A stretch of 64,000 bases of DNA, taken from NCBI RefSeq assembly GCF_023051145.1, contig NZ_JALKFS010000005.1:2311733-2375732 (forward strand), in the 5' to 3' direction. The notes under the pieces were generated by a model. The model was given only the letters and a program-made list of their open reading frames with translations, searched no databases and was not told the DNA's origin. Of the stretch, positions 39,262 through 48,457 are shown piece by piece. Position numbers and translations under genes: made by a program. The number at the start of each line of letters is the position of its first letter. The first letter of the stretch is position 1. Source of the DNA: Williamsia sp. DF01-3 (GTDB taxonomy: Bacteria; Actinomycetota; Actinomycetes; Mycobacteriales; Mycobacteriaceae).

Positions 39262-39933
39262 ATGACCGGCCGAAGTGAGCCATACCGGGTGTTTCTTGTG
39301 GACGACCACGGTGTCTTCCGCTCTGGCGTACGAGCGGAGTTGGCCTCGGAGACCGACATGGCCGTGGTCGGCGAGGCAGGCGCGGTCGCCGATGCGATCG
39401 CGGGCATCCTCCAGTCGTCACCGGACGTGGTGTTGCTCGATGTGCACATGCCTGCCGGTGGAGGGATCGCGGTGCTGCGAGGTGTCGCCGACGCCGCACC
39501 GCAGAAGTCACCCGTCTTCCTGGCGCTGAGTGTGTCCGACGCCGCCGAAGACGTCATCGCCACCATTCGCGCGGGTGCCCGCGGCTATGTCACCAAGACG
39601 ATCGGCGGCTCGGAGTTGGCCGATTCCGTGCGTCGGGTCGCAGATGGGGACGCCGTGTTCAGTCCGCGACTGGCCGGATTCGTGCTCGATTCGTTCACCG
39701 GGAAATCGCCCGTGCCGGAACCACATCTGGATCCCGAACTCGATTCGCTGACTCCACGCGAGATGGAGGTCCTGCGGCTGCTGGCCCGGGGGTTCACGTA
39801 TCGGGAGATCGCCGAAGACCTCGTGATCTCCATCAAGACTGTGGAGACCCACGCGTCCAATGTCTTGCGCAAGACCCAGCAGTCCAATCGCAACGCACTC
39901 ACCAGATGGGCCGCCAACCGGCACATCAGCTAG
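39262..39933 (+). CDS. LuxR/NarL-family response regulator
   Basis: In this 223-aa protein the receiver domain has the acidic pair in FLVDDHGVFRSG, the phosphorylated aspartate in VVLLDVHMPAGGG, and the lysine in GYVTKTIGG. The C-terminal helix-turn-helix is LTPREMEVLRLLARGFTYREIAEDLVISIKTVETHASNVLRK. It pairs with the PspC-kinase 13 bp upstream. The likely targets include the divergent LiaF/PspC operon (inference). Confidence 0.94.
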   Translation: MTGRSEPYRVFLVDDHGVFRSGVRAELASETDMAVVGEAGAVADAIAGILQSSPDVVLLDVHMPAGGGIAVLRGVADAAPQKSPVFLALSVSDAAEDVIATIRAGARGYVTKTIGGSELADSVRRVADGDAVFSPRLAGFVLDSFTGKSPVPEPHLDPELDSLTPREMEVLRLLARGFTYREIAEDLVISIKTVETHASNVLRKTQQSNRNALTRWAANRHIS

Positions 39934-40003
39934 TGCCCACGCGCGGCCGTGTGTGCGGCGCACTGATCCGAACCGGTGCGTAGGGCTCGAGGCGACGCGT
40001 GGT

Positions 40004-41184
40004 CTAGCGGAGCAGTGCGATGAGGGTGACCGCGATGGCAGCGAGCACCACGAATGCCAGGAACACCGCGGCGGCGAGAGCTGCGTGACGGGGCGGATCG
40101 GTCTTCTCGGGTTGATGGTCGAATCCGGAGAACGCCGGCCGTGAATGCTGGGTGACCTGCCAGGACTCGCCGACACCCGAGGTCGGGTGGGCCCGCCCGA
40201 CAGTGTTTGGTCCGGGAGCAGCCGGGAGGCCTGACTCGGTGGTGGTCGGGATGCGCCGGGTGGGTGGCCGAGGGGGAGGGGCGCGATTCGTCGATCCAGC
40301 GGACTGGTGAGGATCTGTGCGGTGTTGCCGGCATCGCCCGCGGCGATCTGGGCAAGCCGATCGCGGATCCCGGCCATCGTCGGCCGGCGGGCCGGACTCG
40401 GCTCGAGCATGGCGAGCAGAGCACCCTCGAGGGCTCCGGCCCGCTGGGGCCGGATGATCTCGCCGCGGGCGACCTTGTGCAGCAGCACCAGGGAGTTCTC
40501 GTCGAGCCCGAACGGCGGCTGACCTTCCACACAGGTGTAGAGGGTGGAGCCGAGCGAGTAGACGTCGGAGGCCTCCGTCGGATCTTCGCCGCGGGCGACC
40601 TCGGGTGCGAAGTACGCCGGGGTACCGGTGATCACACCGGTCTGGGTGAGCTGCACATCGTCCTTGGACCGCGAGATCCCGAAGTCGGTCAGCTTCACCA
40701 GCCCGGCGTTGCGTCCTTCTGCGATGAGGATGTTGCCCGGCTTGATGTCGCGGTGCATGATGCCTGCGTTGTGGGCCTCGGCCATGGCGTCGGCCACCTG
40801 GGCGCCGATCTGGGCCACCTGCTTGACGGGCATGGTGCCGGTTTGATGGAGGATCTCGGCGATGCTGCGCGAGGGCAGGTACTCCATCACCAACCAGGGC
40901 TCACCGGCGTCGAGTGCCACATCGTGCATGGCGATGGCGTTGCGATGACTCAGCCGGGCCGCGATCCGGCCCTCGCGCATGGCTCGCTGTCGCATCTCGG
41001 CCGCGGAGTCCTCGGTCATGCCGGCCACCGACAACACCTGCTTGATGGCGACCTGCCGGTCGAGGAGGGTGTCGTGTGCCAGCCAGACGGCGCCCATGCC
41101 ACCGCCACCGATCTTCGAGCGCAGACGGTACCGCCCAGCAACCAGATAATCGGGGCCGGGAACGCGGTAGGAAGAGGCGCTCAT
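40004..41184 (-). pseudogene. Ser/Thr protein kinase (PknB-like), frameshifted after the kinase domain
   Basis: The kinase domain is complete: the glycine loop KIGGGGMGAVWLA, VAIKQV lysine, catalytic HRDIKPGN, DFGISRS and the GTPAYFAPEVARGE activation segment. After the domain the frame continues to 39508 as an Arg/Ser/Pro-rich run that is clearly the wrong frame. Adding one base to the C-runs that are complementary to 40272-40281 gives a Pro/Thr-rich linker, HQPEKTDPPRH, a membrane segment (AALAAAVFLAFVVLAAIAVTL) and a stop codon at 40004, total ~393 aa. That is the normal layout of a membrane-bound kinase with almost no outer domain. A sequencing deletion is likely. Confidence 0.82.
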
Positions 41185-41308
41185 TGGTCTGACCTTAGTG
41201 GACTCCTGAGACTGGAGTGGGTGGTGTGCCGGGCGAGGACGACTCGCCCGGACGACGCGCCGAAGCGTATTGACGCTTGTCGGAGTGCTGACCTACATTC
41301 GAAAAGAA

Positions 41309-41324
41309 TCGAAAATGTGTTCGA
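41309..41324. promoter_or_regulatory. LexA (SOS) box before imuA'-imuB
   Basis: TCGAAAATGTGTTCGA matches the actinobacterial SOS consensus TCGAAC-N4-GTTCGA with one mismatch. It lies 68 bp before the imuA' start and shows that the cassette is DNA-damage inducible. Confidence 0.88.
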
Positions 41325-41391
41325 GTCAGACCGGTGGTTGCAACTTCCCTGCGCCACTTCCCCCTTGGTGGGGAGTATGGACAGGGGTGCG

Positions 41392-42192
41392 ATGCAGACC
41401 ATGGAGACAGCTCCGGACAAGGCGCAGAAGCTGGCGATGTTGCGGCAGACCCTCGCTGCTGCCACCACTCGATCAAAGCCCGAATCCGTTGTGCCACAAA
41501 GGCAGATGTCGGCGGTTGTCAATGAGCAGGAGAAGTACACCGACCGCGAGAGGCTGGCTGTCCCGCCGGCTCTCGAACGGGTGCTCCCCGGTGCCGGGCT
41601 GATCCGTGGTCAGGTGTTGGCCCTGGAGGGTGCACGGTCGCTGCTGTTGTCGCTGATCGCACAGGTCAGTGCCGATGGCGGTCATGTGGCTGTCATCGGG
41701 CAGCCGCAGCTGTGTCTGCTCGCGGCGGTCGAGATGGGGGCCGACCTGTCCCGGATCGCGGTGATACCCGACCCCGGGCCAGATCCGGTGGAGATCGCCG
41801 CGGTGCTGCTCGATGGACTCGACCTGGTGGTGGTGGGCCTCGGTGGTATCTCGGTGCCACCCTCGCGCAGCCGGGTGGTGATGGCCCGCGCTCGTAGCAA
41901 GGGCGCGGTGCTGGTGGTCACCGATGGCACGTGGTCGGGAGCGCATGTGAAGTTGCAGTCGCGGGTCTGTGCGTACCGGCATCAGCCCACCGCCCACCAG
42001 CCTTCCGCTGTGCGGCGTGGTTACGGCCGACTCGGAGGTGTCTCACTCGCGGTCCGTTCACACGGACGCGGATTCGCCGGAGCCGATACCCGGCTGGACG
42101 TGATGCATTGCGGCGACCGGGTGCAGCTCGTCGATGTGGTCGACTCCCAGAGCAATTCGTACGATGCTCCTTCGCTGCCGGTGGCGTTGTGA
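41392..42192 (+). CDS. imuA': ImuA' mutasome protein
   Basis: This 266-aa protein is the RecA-like fold partner of ImuB and DnaE2 in the mycobacterial-type mutasome (Rv3395c in M. tuberculosis). It contains AVPPALERVLPGAGLIRGQVLALEGARSLLLSLIAQ in the region of a degenerate P-loop, followed by GGHVAVIGQPQLCLLAAVEMGADLSRIAVI, similar to SulA/RecA-type ATPases but without a clean Walker A. ATG 41392 has AGGGG five bases upstream; ATG 41377 is an alternative. The stop codon overlaps the imuB start (TGATG). A LexA box lies upstream. Confidence 0.88.
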   Translation: MQTMETAPDKAQKLAMLRQTLAAATTRSKPESVVPQRQMSAVVNEQEKYTDRERLAVPPALERVLPGAGLIRGQVLALEGARSLLLSLIAQVSADGGHVAVIGQPQLCLLAAVEMGADLSRIAVIPDPGPDPVEIAAVLLDGLDLVVVGLGGISVPPSRSRVVMARARSKGAVLVVTDGTWSGAHVKLQSRVCAYRHQPTAHQPSAVRRGYGRLGGVSLAVRSHGRGFAGADTRLDVMHCGDRVQLVDVVDSQSNSYDAPSLPVAL

Positions 42193-43790
42193 TGAGTGAT
42201 CGGGTGTTCGGGGTCTGGTGTCCGGATTGGCCGGCCGTCGCCGCGGCGGCAGAGATGGATCTGTCGCCGGATCGTCCGGTTGCGGTACTGCGGTCCGGCC
42301 GCGTGATCGCCTGTTCTGCCGCGGCACGTGCGGTGGGAGTACGCCGGGAGATGCGCAAACGCGATGCCCAGGCGCGGTGCCCCCAGCTGACCGTGACAGA
42401 TGCGGACGAGGGACGTGATGCCCGGTTGTTCGAACCGGTGGCCGCCGCCGTCGCCGAACTGATCCCGATGGTCGAGGTGTTGCGACCGGGACTTCTCGTG
42501 CTGCCCGCCCGTGGGGTTGCGCGTTATTTCGGTGGTGAAGAGGCGGCGGCGGAGAAACTCACCGACGTGGTGTCTGCCTGTGGCATCGAATCCCAGGTGG
42601 GTATCGCCGACGAACTCTTCACGGCGATCATCGCTGCTCGGCACGGCAAGGTGGTACCTCCCGGCGAGGGTGCCGAGTTCCTTGCGCCCCTGCGTATCTC
42701 GCAATTGGCGGTGGAGCCCAGCATGTGTGCCGACGATCGACCTGCCCTGGTCGATCTGCTGTGGCGGATGGGGCTTCGAACCATCGGCGCCTTTGCCGAA
42801 CTGTCGTCCACCGATGTCGCCACCCGCTTCGGGGCGGACGCGATTTTCGCGCACCGCACCGCTCGGGCATTGCCGCAACGCCCGCCGTCGGGGCAGGCGC
42901 CACCACCGGACCTGGTCGTCGAACATCGCTGCGACCCACCGGTGGACCGCGTCGATGCCGCCGCCTTCATCGGCAGGCGACTGTCCGCCCAGCTGCACGA
43001 TGTGCTGGCCGCGGCGTCGGTGGCCTGCACGCGGCTCACCGTGCAGGCCACCACCGAGAGCGGTCGTGAGTACTCCCGCACCTGGCGCTGCGCGCAGCCG
43101 CTGACCCCCGATGCGACAGCTGACCGGATCCGCTGGCAATTGGAGGGGTGGCTTTCCGGCCGCAGCGCCGCCGACCGCCCTGATGGGCCGGTGGTGATGT
43201 TGCGTCTCGATCCGGTGGAGGTGATCGGCTCGGGTGCAATGCAACTCGGGCTCACGGGTGGGGGATTGGCCGGAGGAGACGGAGAAGTGGCCGAGCGGGT
43301 GCGCCGGGCACTGGTGCGGGTGCAGGGGTTGCTGGGAGGCGAACGCGTGCAGGTTCCGGTACGCAGTGGTGGCCGTGGGCCCGGGCAGCAGATCACCCTG
43401 GTACCCCTCGGGGACGAATTGGTGGCACAGGCCGACCCGGATGCCCCCTGGCCGGGGCAATTGCCGGGACCGTCGCCCTCGGTGCTGCCGATGGCACCGG
43501 TGACCCTTCTCGACGCCGAGGACTCCCCGGTGCAGGTCACTGCCCGAGGCAGTTTCAGTGCCGATCCGGCCAGTCTGACCTGGGGTCGGCGCAGTTGGTC
43601 GTTGAGCTGGTGGGCGGGGCCGTGGGCCACCGACGAACGGTGGTGGGCCGCAGGGCCGGGTGATGGTGGCGGTGGTGTCGATGTGCATGTCGGGACATAC
43701 GCCAGAGCGCAAGTGCTGCTGGAGGATTCACGAGCACTATTGCTGCACTATCAAGATGGGCAGTGGACCGTCGAAGGTGTGTACGAATGA
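42192..43790 (+). CDS. imuB: ImuB, catalytically dead Y-family polymerase of the mutasome
   Basis: This 532-aa protein has a Y-family polymerase fold (FGVWCPDWPAVAAA at the N-terminus, LLVLPARGVARYFGGEEAAAEKL, and a little-finger domain). The acidic residues of the polymerase site are missing, as known for ImuB. ImuB acts as a hub that links DnaE2 and ImuA' to the beta clamp. A C-terminal region rich in Trp (WGRRSWSLSWWAGPWATDERWW) is typical. It is coupled to imuA' by an overlapping start codon. Its partner dnaE2 is 4.7 kb downstream with its own LexA box. Confidence 0.92.
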   Translation: MSDRVFGVWCPDWPAVAAAAEMDLSPDRPVAVLRSGRVIACSAAARAVGVRREMRKRDAQARCPQLTVTDADEGRDARLFEPVAAAVAELIPMVEVLRPGLLVLPARGVARYFGGEEAAAEKLTDVVSACGIESQVGIADELFTAIIAARHGKVVPPGEGAEFLAPLRISQLAVEPSMCADDRPALVDLLWRMGLRTIGAFAELSSTDVATRFGADAIFAHRTARALPQRPPSGQAPPPDLVVEHRCDPPVDRVDAAAFIGRRLSAQLHDVLAAASVACTRLTVQATTESGREYSRTWRCAQPLTPDATADRIRWQLEGWLSGRSAADRPDGPVVMLRLDPVEVIGSGAMQLGLTGGGLAGGDGEVAERVRRALVRVQGLLGGERVQVPVRSGGRGPGQQITLVPLGDELVAQADPDAPWPGQLPGPSPSVLPMAPVTLLDAEDSPVQVTARGSFSADPASLTWGRRSWSLSWWAGPWATDERWWAAGPGDGGGGVDVHVGTYARAQVLLEDSRALLLHYQDGQWTVEGVYE

Positions 43791-43929
43791 CGCACGGTAC
43801 GCCGCGCGGCGGATGTGCGGTCTTGTTTCACCCAGGGTGACGAGAACACTTGGACAGTCCGTCGTTCCCGACTTCGATGGCAGCGAGCGCCTTCCGGCGC
43901 CCTCTCGACACCCGAAGGACCTGATACCG

Positions 43930-45303
43930 ATGAGTCGTCAACTGCACCTGGGCGGATTCCTGATCGCCTCGCCCGTCACCCATTCCCATGCCGCATGGAG
44001 GCATCCGGGCTCCACGACGGAATTCTTCTCGCCCGAGCACTATCACCGTGTCGGCCGCATTCTCGAGCGCGGCAAGTTCGACTTCGCGTTCTTCGCGGAT
44101 CTGCTGGCCGCCCCCTTGCGTTTCGGTGCCGATCAGTCCGAACCGCTGCGTCGTGGCACCCAGGCCGCCGCGACACTCGATCCGTCCGTTGTCGCCGCCA
44201 GCATCGCTGCGGTCACCAGCCATCTGGGCATCGCGATCACCAAGTCCACCACCTACTTCCACCCGTACGAACTCGCCCGGGTATTCGGCTCCCTCGACCA
44301 CATATCCCGCGGTCGGGTGGCATGGAACATCGTCACATCCCTGACCCAGGCCGAAGCGCTCAACTTCGGTTTCGACCAGCACGTGGCACACGACGAGCGG
44401 TATCTGCGAGCCGAGGAGTTCGTGCAGACCGCAGTGGAGTTGTGGTCGGCGTGGGACGAGGACGCCGTTGTCGCGGACAAGGCGAGCGGGGTGTGGGCCG
44501 ATGCGGACAAGGTTCGTCCGGTTGACCACGACGGCCGGTACTACCGCACCCGGGGCCCGCTGAACCAGCCGAGATCACCCCAGCATCGGCCGGTGCTCAT
44601 CCAGGCCGGATCATCCTCCACAGGAAGGGATTTTGCGGCCCGCTGGGCCGAAGCCATCTTCGAGATCGACCCGACACCGGAAGGGCGCCGGGCCTACTAC
44701 GACGACGTCAAGTCGCGTGTGGTCGACGTGGGCCGCAATCCCGACCATGTCAAGATCCTGCCCTCGTTCATCCCGTTCATCGGTGAGACCGAATCGATCG
44801 CCCGGGAGAAGCAGGCGTTCCACAACGAACTCGCAGATCCGATCTCGGGCCTGATCACACTGTCGGTGCACACCGACCACGACTTCTCGCAGTACGACCT
44901 CGACGCCCCACTGGAAGACATCTCCGTCTCCGGAACGCAGGGACTGTTCGATGTGGCGAGGCGTCTGAGTGAACGGGACAGCCTGACGCTCCGCGACATC
45001 GGCAAGCTCTACGCGCAGGGAGTGCTGCTGCCGCAATTCGTGGGTACCGCTTCGGATGTGGCCGATCAGATCGAGGCCGGGTTCAACGGAGGAGAAGCCG
45101 ATGGCTACATCGTCTCCACGGCCCAGACACCGGGAACGTTCAACGACTTCGTCGACTATGTGGTCCCCGAGCTCCAGCGTCGCGGTCTGTTCCGTACGGA
45201 ATACCAGGGCAGCACGTTGCGCGAAAACCTGGGGCTCGGGCATCCGGACGAAGACCTGCCCGCAGACATCCGCGAGCGGTCGCTGGTACCCGCTGCAGGC
45301 TGA
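43930..45303 (+). CDS. Flavin-dependent monooxygenase, NtaA/SnaA/DszA family
   Basis: This 457-aa member of the bacterial luciferase-like family uses reduced FMN. It begins MSRQLHLGGFLIASPVTHSHAAWRHPG, the usual NtaA-type start, with FDFAFFADLLA, RVAWNIVTSLTQAEALNFG, the long RYLRAEEFV...LW segment and VLIQAGSSSTGRDFAARWAEAIF. Relatives oxidise nitrilotriacetate, pristinamycin precursor, dibenzothiophene sulfone or other organosulfur compounds; the substrate here cannot be chosen. It requires a separate flavin reductase, which is not adjacent. It follows imuB after 139 bp and is not part of the SOS operon in any obvious way. Confidence 0.9.
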   Translation: MSRQLHLGGFLIASPVTHSHAAWRHPGSTTEFFSPEHYHRVGRILERGKFDFAFFADLLAAPLRFGADQSEPLRRGTQAAATLDPSVVAASIAAVTSHLGIAITKSTTYFHPYELARVFGSLDHISRGRVAWNIVTSLTQAEALNFGFDQHVAHDERYLRAEEFVQTAVELWSAWDEDAVVADKASGVWADADKVRPVDHDGRYYRTRGPLNQPRSPQHRPVLIQAGSSSTGRDFAARWAEAIFEIDPTPEGRRAYYDDVKSRVVDVGRNPDHVKILPSFIPFIGETESIAREKQAFHNELADPISGLITLSVHTDHDFSQYDLDAPLEDISVSGTQGLFDVARRLSERDSLTLRDIGKLYAQGVLLPQFVGTASDVADQIEAGFNGGEADGYIVSTAQTPGTFNDFVDYVVPELQRRGLFRTEYQGSTLRENLGLGHPDEDLPADIRERSLVPAAG

Positions 45304-45324
45304 CACCCTGCAGCGCACGGCAAT

Positions 45325-45870
45325 TCACTGCAGCTTACGTAAGGTGTTGAGGTTCCGGTTGGTGAGGAACCAGCCGGAATCCGACTTCTTCTTCGATCCG
45401 GTGCGTTTACCGATCACGCTGTCAAGGGTGTCGCCTTTTCGTACCTGCCAGTACAGCACCGATTCGCCAGCTTCGATCTGTTCCTGCTGCGGATCGAGTT
45501 CGTCCGCGATCGCGGCGACGAGGTCGACCTGAGCGGGGTCGGAGTAGAAGACGACATATGCGTGCCAGTCGTCTCGTTCGGGGAATGGGTAGGCGTCGAT
45601 GATCGCAGTGAGCCGGTCGGTGGGGATGACGACAACCCGTGCGGCATAGCCGAATCGCTCACCGAGGCCTTTCTCCAGCGCGGCCGTGATCCGGCCGATG
45701 TCGGTGCTCGGGGAACTCAAGAGTACGTTGCCGCTTGCGAGGACGGTCTTGACGTCTGTGAACCCGAGTTCTTCGATGCAGGTCTTGAGGTCAGCCATCT
45801 TGATACGGATTCCGCCGACGTTGATTCCGCGCAGCAGAGCGGCGTATCGACGTGGCGTCCGGGCGGCCAT
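45325..45870 (-). CDS. DUF1697 family protein
   Basis: This 181-aa protein has the DUF1697 signature YAALLRGINVGGIRIKMADLK near the N-terminus, followed by VKTVLASGNVLL and a C-terminal half with SVLYWQVRKGDTLDSVIGK and TNRNLNTLRKL. The function of the family is unknown. ATG 45870 overlaps the stop codon of the serpin gene (TGATG), so it is the last gene of a translationally coupled three-gene operon. Confidence 0.9.
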   Translation of the reverse strand: MAARTPRRYAALLRGINVGGIRIKMADLKTCIEELGFTDVKTVLASGNVLLSSPSTDIGRITAALEKGLGERFGYAARVVVIPTDRLTAIIDAYPFPERDDWHAYVVFYSDPAQVDLVAAIADELDPQQEQIEAGESVLYWQVRKGDTLDSVIGKRTGSKKKSDSGWFLTNRNLNTLRKLQ

Positions 45871-47141
45871 CACACCCGTCCCGGCTGGATGATGGTTCCG
45901 AGGAACAGGGGCAAACCCGTTGCGGTATCGATGATCTGGTACACAAATGGCCGGTCTGCGACGAACACGGGAATTTGCCCCGCAGGTGGCATCGCAGTCA
46001 CCCCGGCGTCGATCTGTGTTGCCGAGGCAGCAACGGTGCCCTTCTCGCCCACGGTGACGGTGCTGTCCTGAGCCGCGGCGGTGACGAGCAGTCCTGGGCT
46101 GATGCCGGTGAGATCGGCCGCGTCGGTGAACAGATCACGGACGCCCAGTTTTTCAAGTGCCACTTTCAAATCCAGATTAGTGGTGACATCCCACCGCGGT
46201 AGACCAACAGACACGGGTGACTGGGGGACACTACGAAGGTCCGTACCGGCCGTCGTCAGTCGCTGAGGGTCGAGGAACCCGTTCACGTTGTTCCCTTCAG
46301 AGGGCAGGAACACCTGCAGCGCGAATCCGTCCGAGTACGGCAACTGCAGGCCGGTCCATCCGGCACCGCGCAGAAAGCCTGCGGACACCGTCTGCTTCAT
46401 CATGTTGACGTCGCTGACCTTGCCGTTTGAATCGGTGAACTCGGCCGGTGAGGTTGCAGTTGCAGGAAACGGTTGTTGCCATGCAGCTGCGAGATAGACC
46501 GTCGAGAGCAGGCTGATGACCGTCTCCGGGCTGAAGTCGGTGGGGGTTTCGGAGATCTCACCTCCGGTGTTCACGGCCAGCCAATCCGTGATTGCCTTTT
46601 CGGTGTCCGCTGCGGAGAAATCGGTCGGATAGACCCCGGTGTCGAAACTCTCTCCGAGTATGTCGAGGTAGCCCGATTCCACAGACACGGATTCATCGAT
46701 GAAGAGTCCGGTCGCCTGATGAAACACCGGTGGGGTGGGTGGATTGTCCGCATCGACGGCGCCGGGATCACTGTCGAACCTGTCGAGTTGTCCGATGAGC
46801 GCGGCATGGACGTCTCGCCCGGGTGCCCCGATCGCCGACTCGAGTTGTGCCGCCGTGTTGCCCCGCGCGCCGACCCGCAGCATCTGGAGGGCAACCATTG
46901 CGCCCCAAGGCGACACGACCTTGTTGTCGGAGCTCTCGGTGTCGCGGATCAGGTTCGCTCCAAGTCCTGTGGTCTGGCGAACCATCACCGAGACGTCGCC
47001 GCGGACCTCGTCTATCCCGATGTCGTCGAAGCGAACCCCGGAGGCCTTGGTGAGTCGTGCCGTCGAGACAGGGTCTGACCCCTGTGCGCACGCGGTGAGG
47101 ACCAATCCCAAGACCAGGACCACGCTCGACAGGCGCTTCAC
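45870..47141 (-). CDS. Serpin-family lipoprotein
   Basis: This 423-aa protein has a lipoprotein signal peptide with lipobox LTAC (Cys18) after MKRLSSVVLVLGLV. The mature part is a serpin: SSDNKVVSPWGAMVALQMLRVGARGNTAAQLESAIG (shutter and helix B), MMKQTVSAGF, LQLPYSDGFALQVFLPSEG, and the hinge EKGTVAASATQ at about 366-376, followed by PVFVADRPFVYQIIDTATGLPLFLG. Inhibitory serpins trap serine or cysteine proteases through the reactive loop; the Ala/Ser/Thr hinge fits an inhibitory type. The start GTG 47141 overlaps the preceding stop codon and gives a clean signal peptide; a GTG ten codons upstream is possible. An outer-face protease inhibitor is unusual in this order. Confidence 0.88.
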   Translation of the reverse strand: MKRLSSVVLVLGLVLTACAQGSDPVSTARLTKASGVRFDDIGIDEVRGDVSVMVRQTTGLGANLIRDTESSDNKVVSPWGAMVALQMLRVGARGNTAAQLESAIGAPGRDVHAALIGQLDRFDSDPGAVDADNPPTPPVFHQATGLFIDESVSVESGYLDILGESFDTGVYPTDFSAADTEKAITDWLAVNTGGEISETPTDFSPETVISLLSTVYLAAAWQQPFPATATSPAEFTDSNGKVSDVNMMKQTVSAGFLRGAGWTGLQLPYSDGFALQVFLPSEGNNVNGFLDPQRLTTAGTDLRSVPQSPVSVGLPRWDVTTNLDLKVALEKLGVRDLFTDAADLTGISPGLLVTAAAQDSTVTVGEKGTVAASATQIDAGVTAMPPAGQIPVFVADRPFVYQIIDTATGLPLFLGTIIQPGRV

Positions 47142-48250
47142 GAGTTGGCTCCGCGCGCGCGTACTGGCCACGGCGTCACCTCACCCGCGAGGTCGACCAC
47201 CATCAGCTCGTTCGCGAGATTGACTGCGGCACAGACGTGATTGGGCGCCACCTGGACCCGGTCTCCCACCTCCGGCCGCGACTGCGAATTGGCGAAGTCG
47301 ACGGTGGCGTGGTGTTCGGACAGTGCGATGACACGTGCGTCGGGATAGGTCGGCAGACGGCCACCGCCGCTGGCCCACGCGGGCTGGTCCGCCCCCAGAA
47401 CCTTGCTGCCACAATCGAGCACCACTTTGCCTGCTTCGCGGTGGACGACCGTGGTGACCGCGGTGAGCGCCACCTGCGCAAACGTGCAGATTCCCAACTC
47501 CACCTGCTGGGCATCACCGAACACGTACACCCCCGGCCGGATCTCGGTGAGCACCGAAGGATCCGCCTCGCTCGCCGAGGGTGTCGAACCACCACTGCGG
47601 ATGACCGGATCGATACCACCGTTGCGCAGCGACTGGGCTGCCATGGCAAGGGCGCCGGACTCTTGCCTCGCCACCCCGGCGGGACGGCCGGGTTGGTAGC
47701 TGTGTCCGGGAAAAGTGAACGCGCCGAGCACTTTCAGGCCTGCCGCCACCGCACGGTGCCCCACATCGCCGGCGCGCTGGGGATGCACCCCGGTCCGGTG
47801 ATGGCCGCTGTCGATCTCGACGAGCACACGCGCTCCGGGCAAGTGCTGTGCCAACTGCCCGGCGCCTGCCGCCGAATCCACGGTCAGGAGCACCTCGGCC
47901 TGATCCATGACCCGGCGAAGTCGTTGCGCCTTGCTCTCGGTGACCCAGAGCGGATAGGCGATGAACAGATCGGTGATGCCCGCCGCCGCGAACACCTCGG
48001 CTTCGCCGATGGTGGCGACGGTCAGCCCGACCGCTCCATGCGCGATCTGACGGTGGGCGAGTTCGGTGCTCTTGTGGGTCTTGGCGTGCGGGCGCAGCGC
48101 AAGACCCGATCCGGCGGCGAACTCGGACATTCGTGCGAGGTTGGCGTCGAGAACGGCGTCGTCGACGGCGAGAAACGGGGTGTCCAGGGCTGCGGTGGCA
48201 GTGAGCACCCTGTTGTCGGGGCCTGAGTCGACACTGTCGGTGTGGGTCAC
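47138..48250 (-). CDS. PLP-dependent D-amino-acid enzyme (D-threonine aldolase / D-serine dehydratase type)
   Basis: This 370-aa fold type III PLP enzyme belongs to the alanine-racemase-like family that includes metal-dependent D-threonine aldolase and D-serine dehydratase. The PLP lysine lies in ALRPHAKTHKSTELA. The C-terminal metal ligands His and Cys are in APNHVCAAVNL, next to ALSEHHATVDF. The exact reaction cannot be fixed from sequence. It is the first gene of a coupled operon with the serpin (GTGA overlap) and DUF1697 genes, and is divergent from dnaE2. Confidence 0.85.
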   Translation of the reverse strand: MTHTDSVDSGPDNRVLTATAALDTPFLAVDDAVLDANLARMSEFAAGSGLALRPHAKTHKSTELAHRQIAHGAVGLTVATIGEAEVFAAAGITDLFIAYPLWVTESKAQRLRRVMDQAEVLLTVDSAAGAGQLAQHLPGARVLVEIDSGHHRTGVHPQRAGDVGHRAVAAGLKVLGAFTFPGHSYQPGRPAGVARQESGALAMAAQSLRNGGIDPVIRSGGSTPSASEADPSVLTEIRPGVYVFGDAQQVELGICTFAQVALTAVTTVVHREAGKVVLDCGSKVLGADQPAWASGGGRLPTYPDARVIALSEHHATVDFANSQSRPEVGDRVQVAPNHVCAAVNLANELMVVDLAGEVTPWPVRARGANS

Positions 48251-48457
48251 CGCGCCGTGCCGTTGAGGTGTGTGAGGGTGCGGCCGGCTGCTGTCGAGTG
48301 TGGCGAGGGGTGTTGTCTCCGGCCGCTCGGGCCACCGACATCGCGGTGCATCATGTGGGTCAACAATGCCAGAGTCGGGTGACCCGTGCCGACATAATCG
48401 GCTGTCCGGGCCGGTCCGTGGTGAGCGCTGAGAGCCGGCAACCGCCGGGCTTGTTCA

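Noticed and set aside
39508-40003. C-terminal extension of the Ser/Thr kinase across the response regulator gene
   Set aside because: It is out of frame after a single-base loss. The true frame has a membrane segment and stops at 40004.
40207-41391. Upstream extension of the imuA' frame
   Set aside because: It runs antisense through the kinase gene and the LexA box; homology to ImuA' begins only after 41392.
43800-43830. CGCCGCGCGGCG palindrome upstream of the flavin monooxygenase
   Set aside because: A 12-bp GC-only palindrome without loop or T-tract is expected by chance in such GC-rich DNA; no clear role as terminator or operator.
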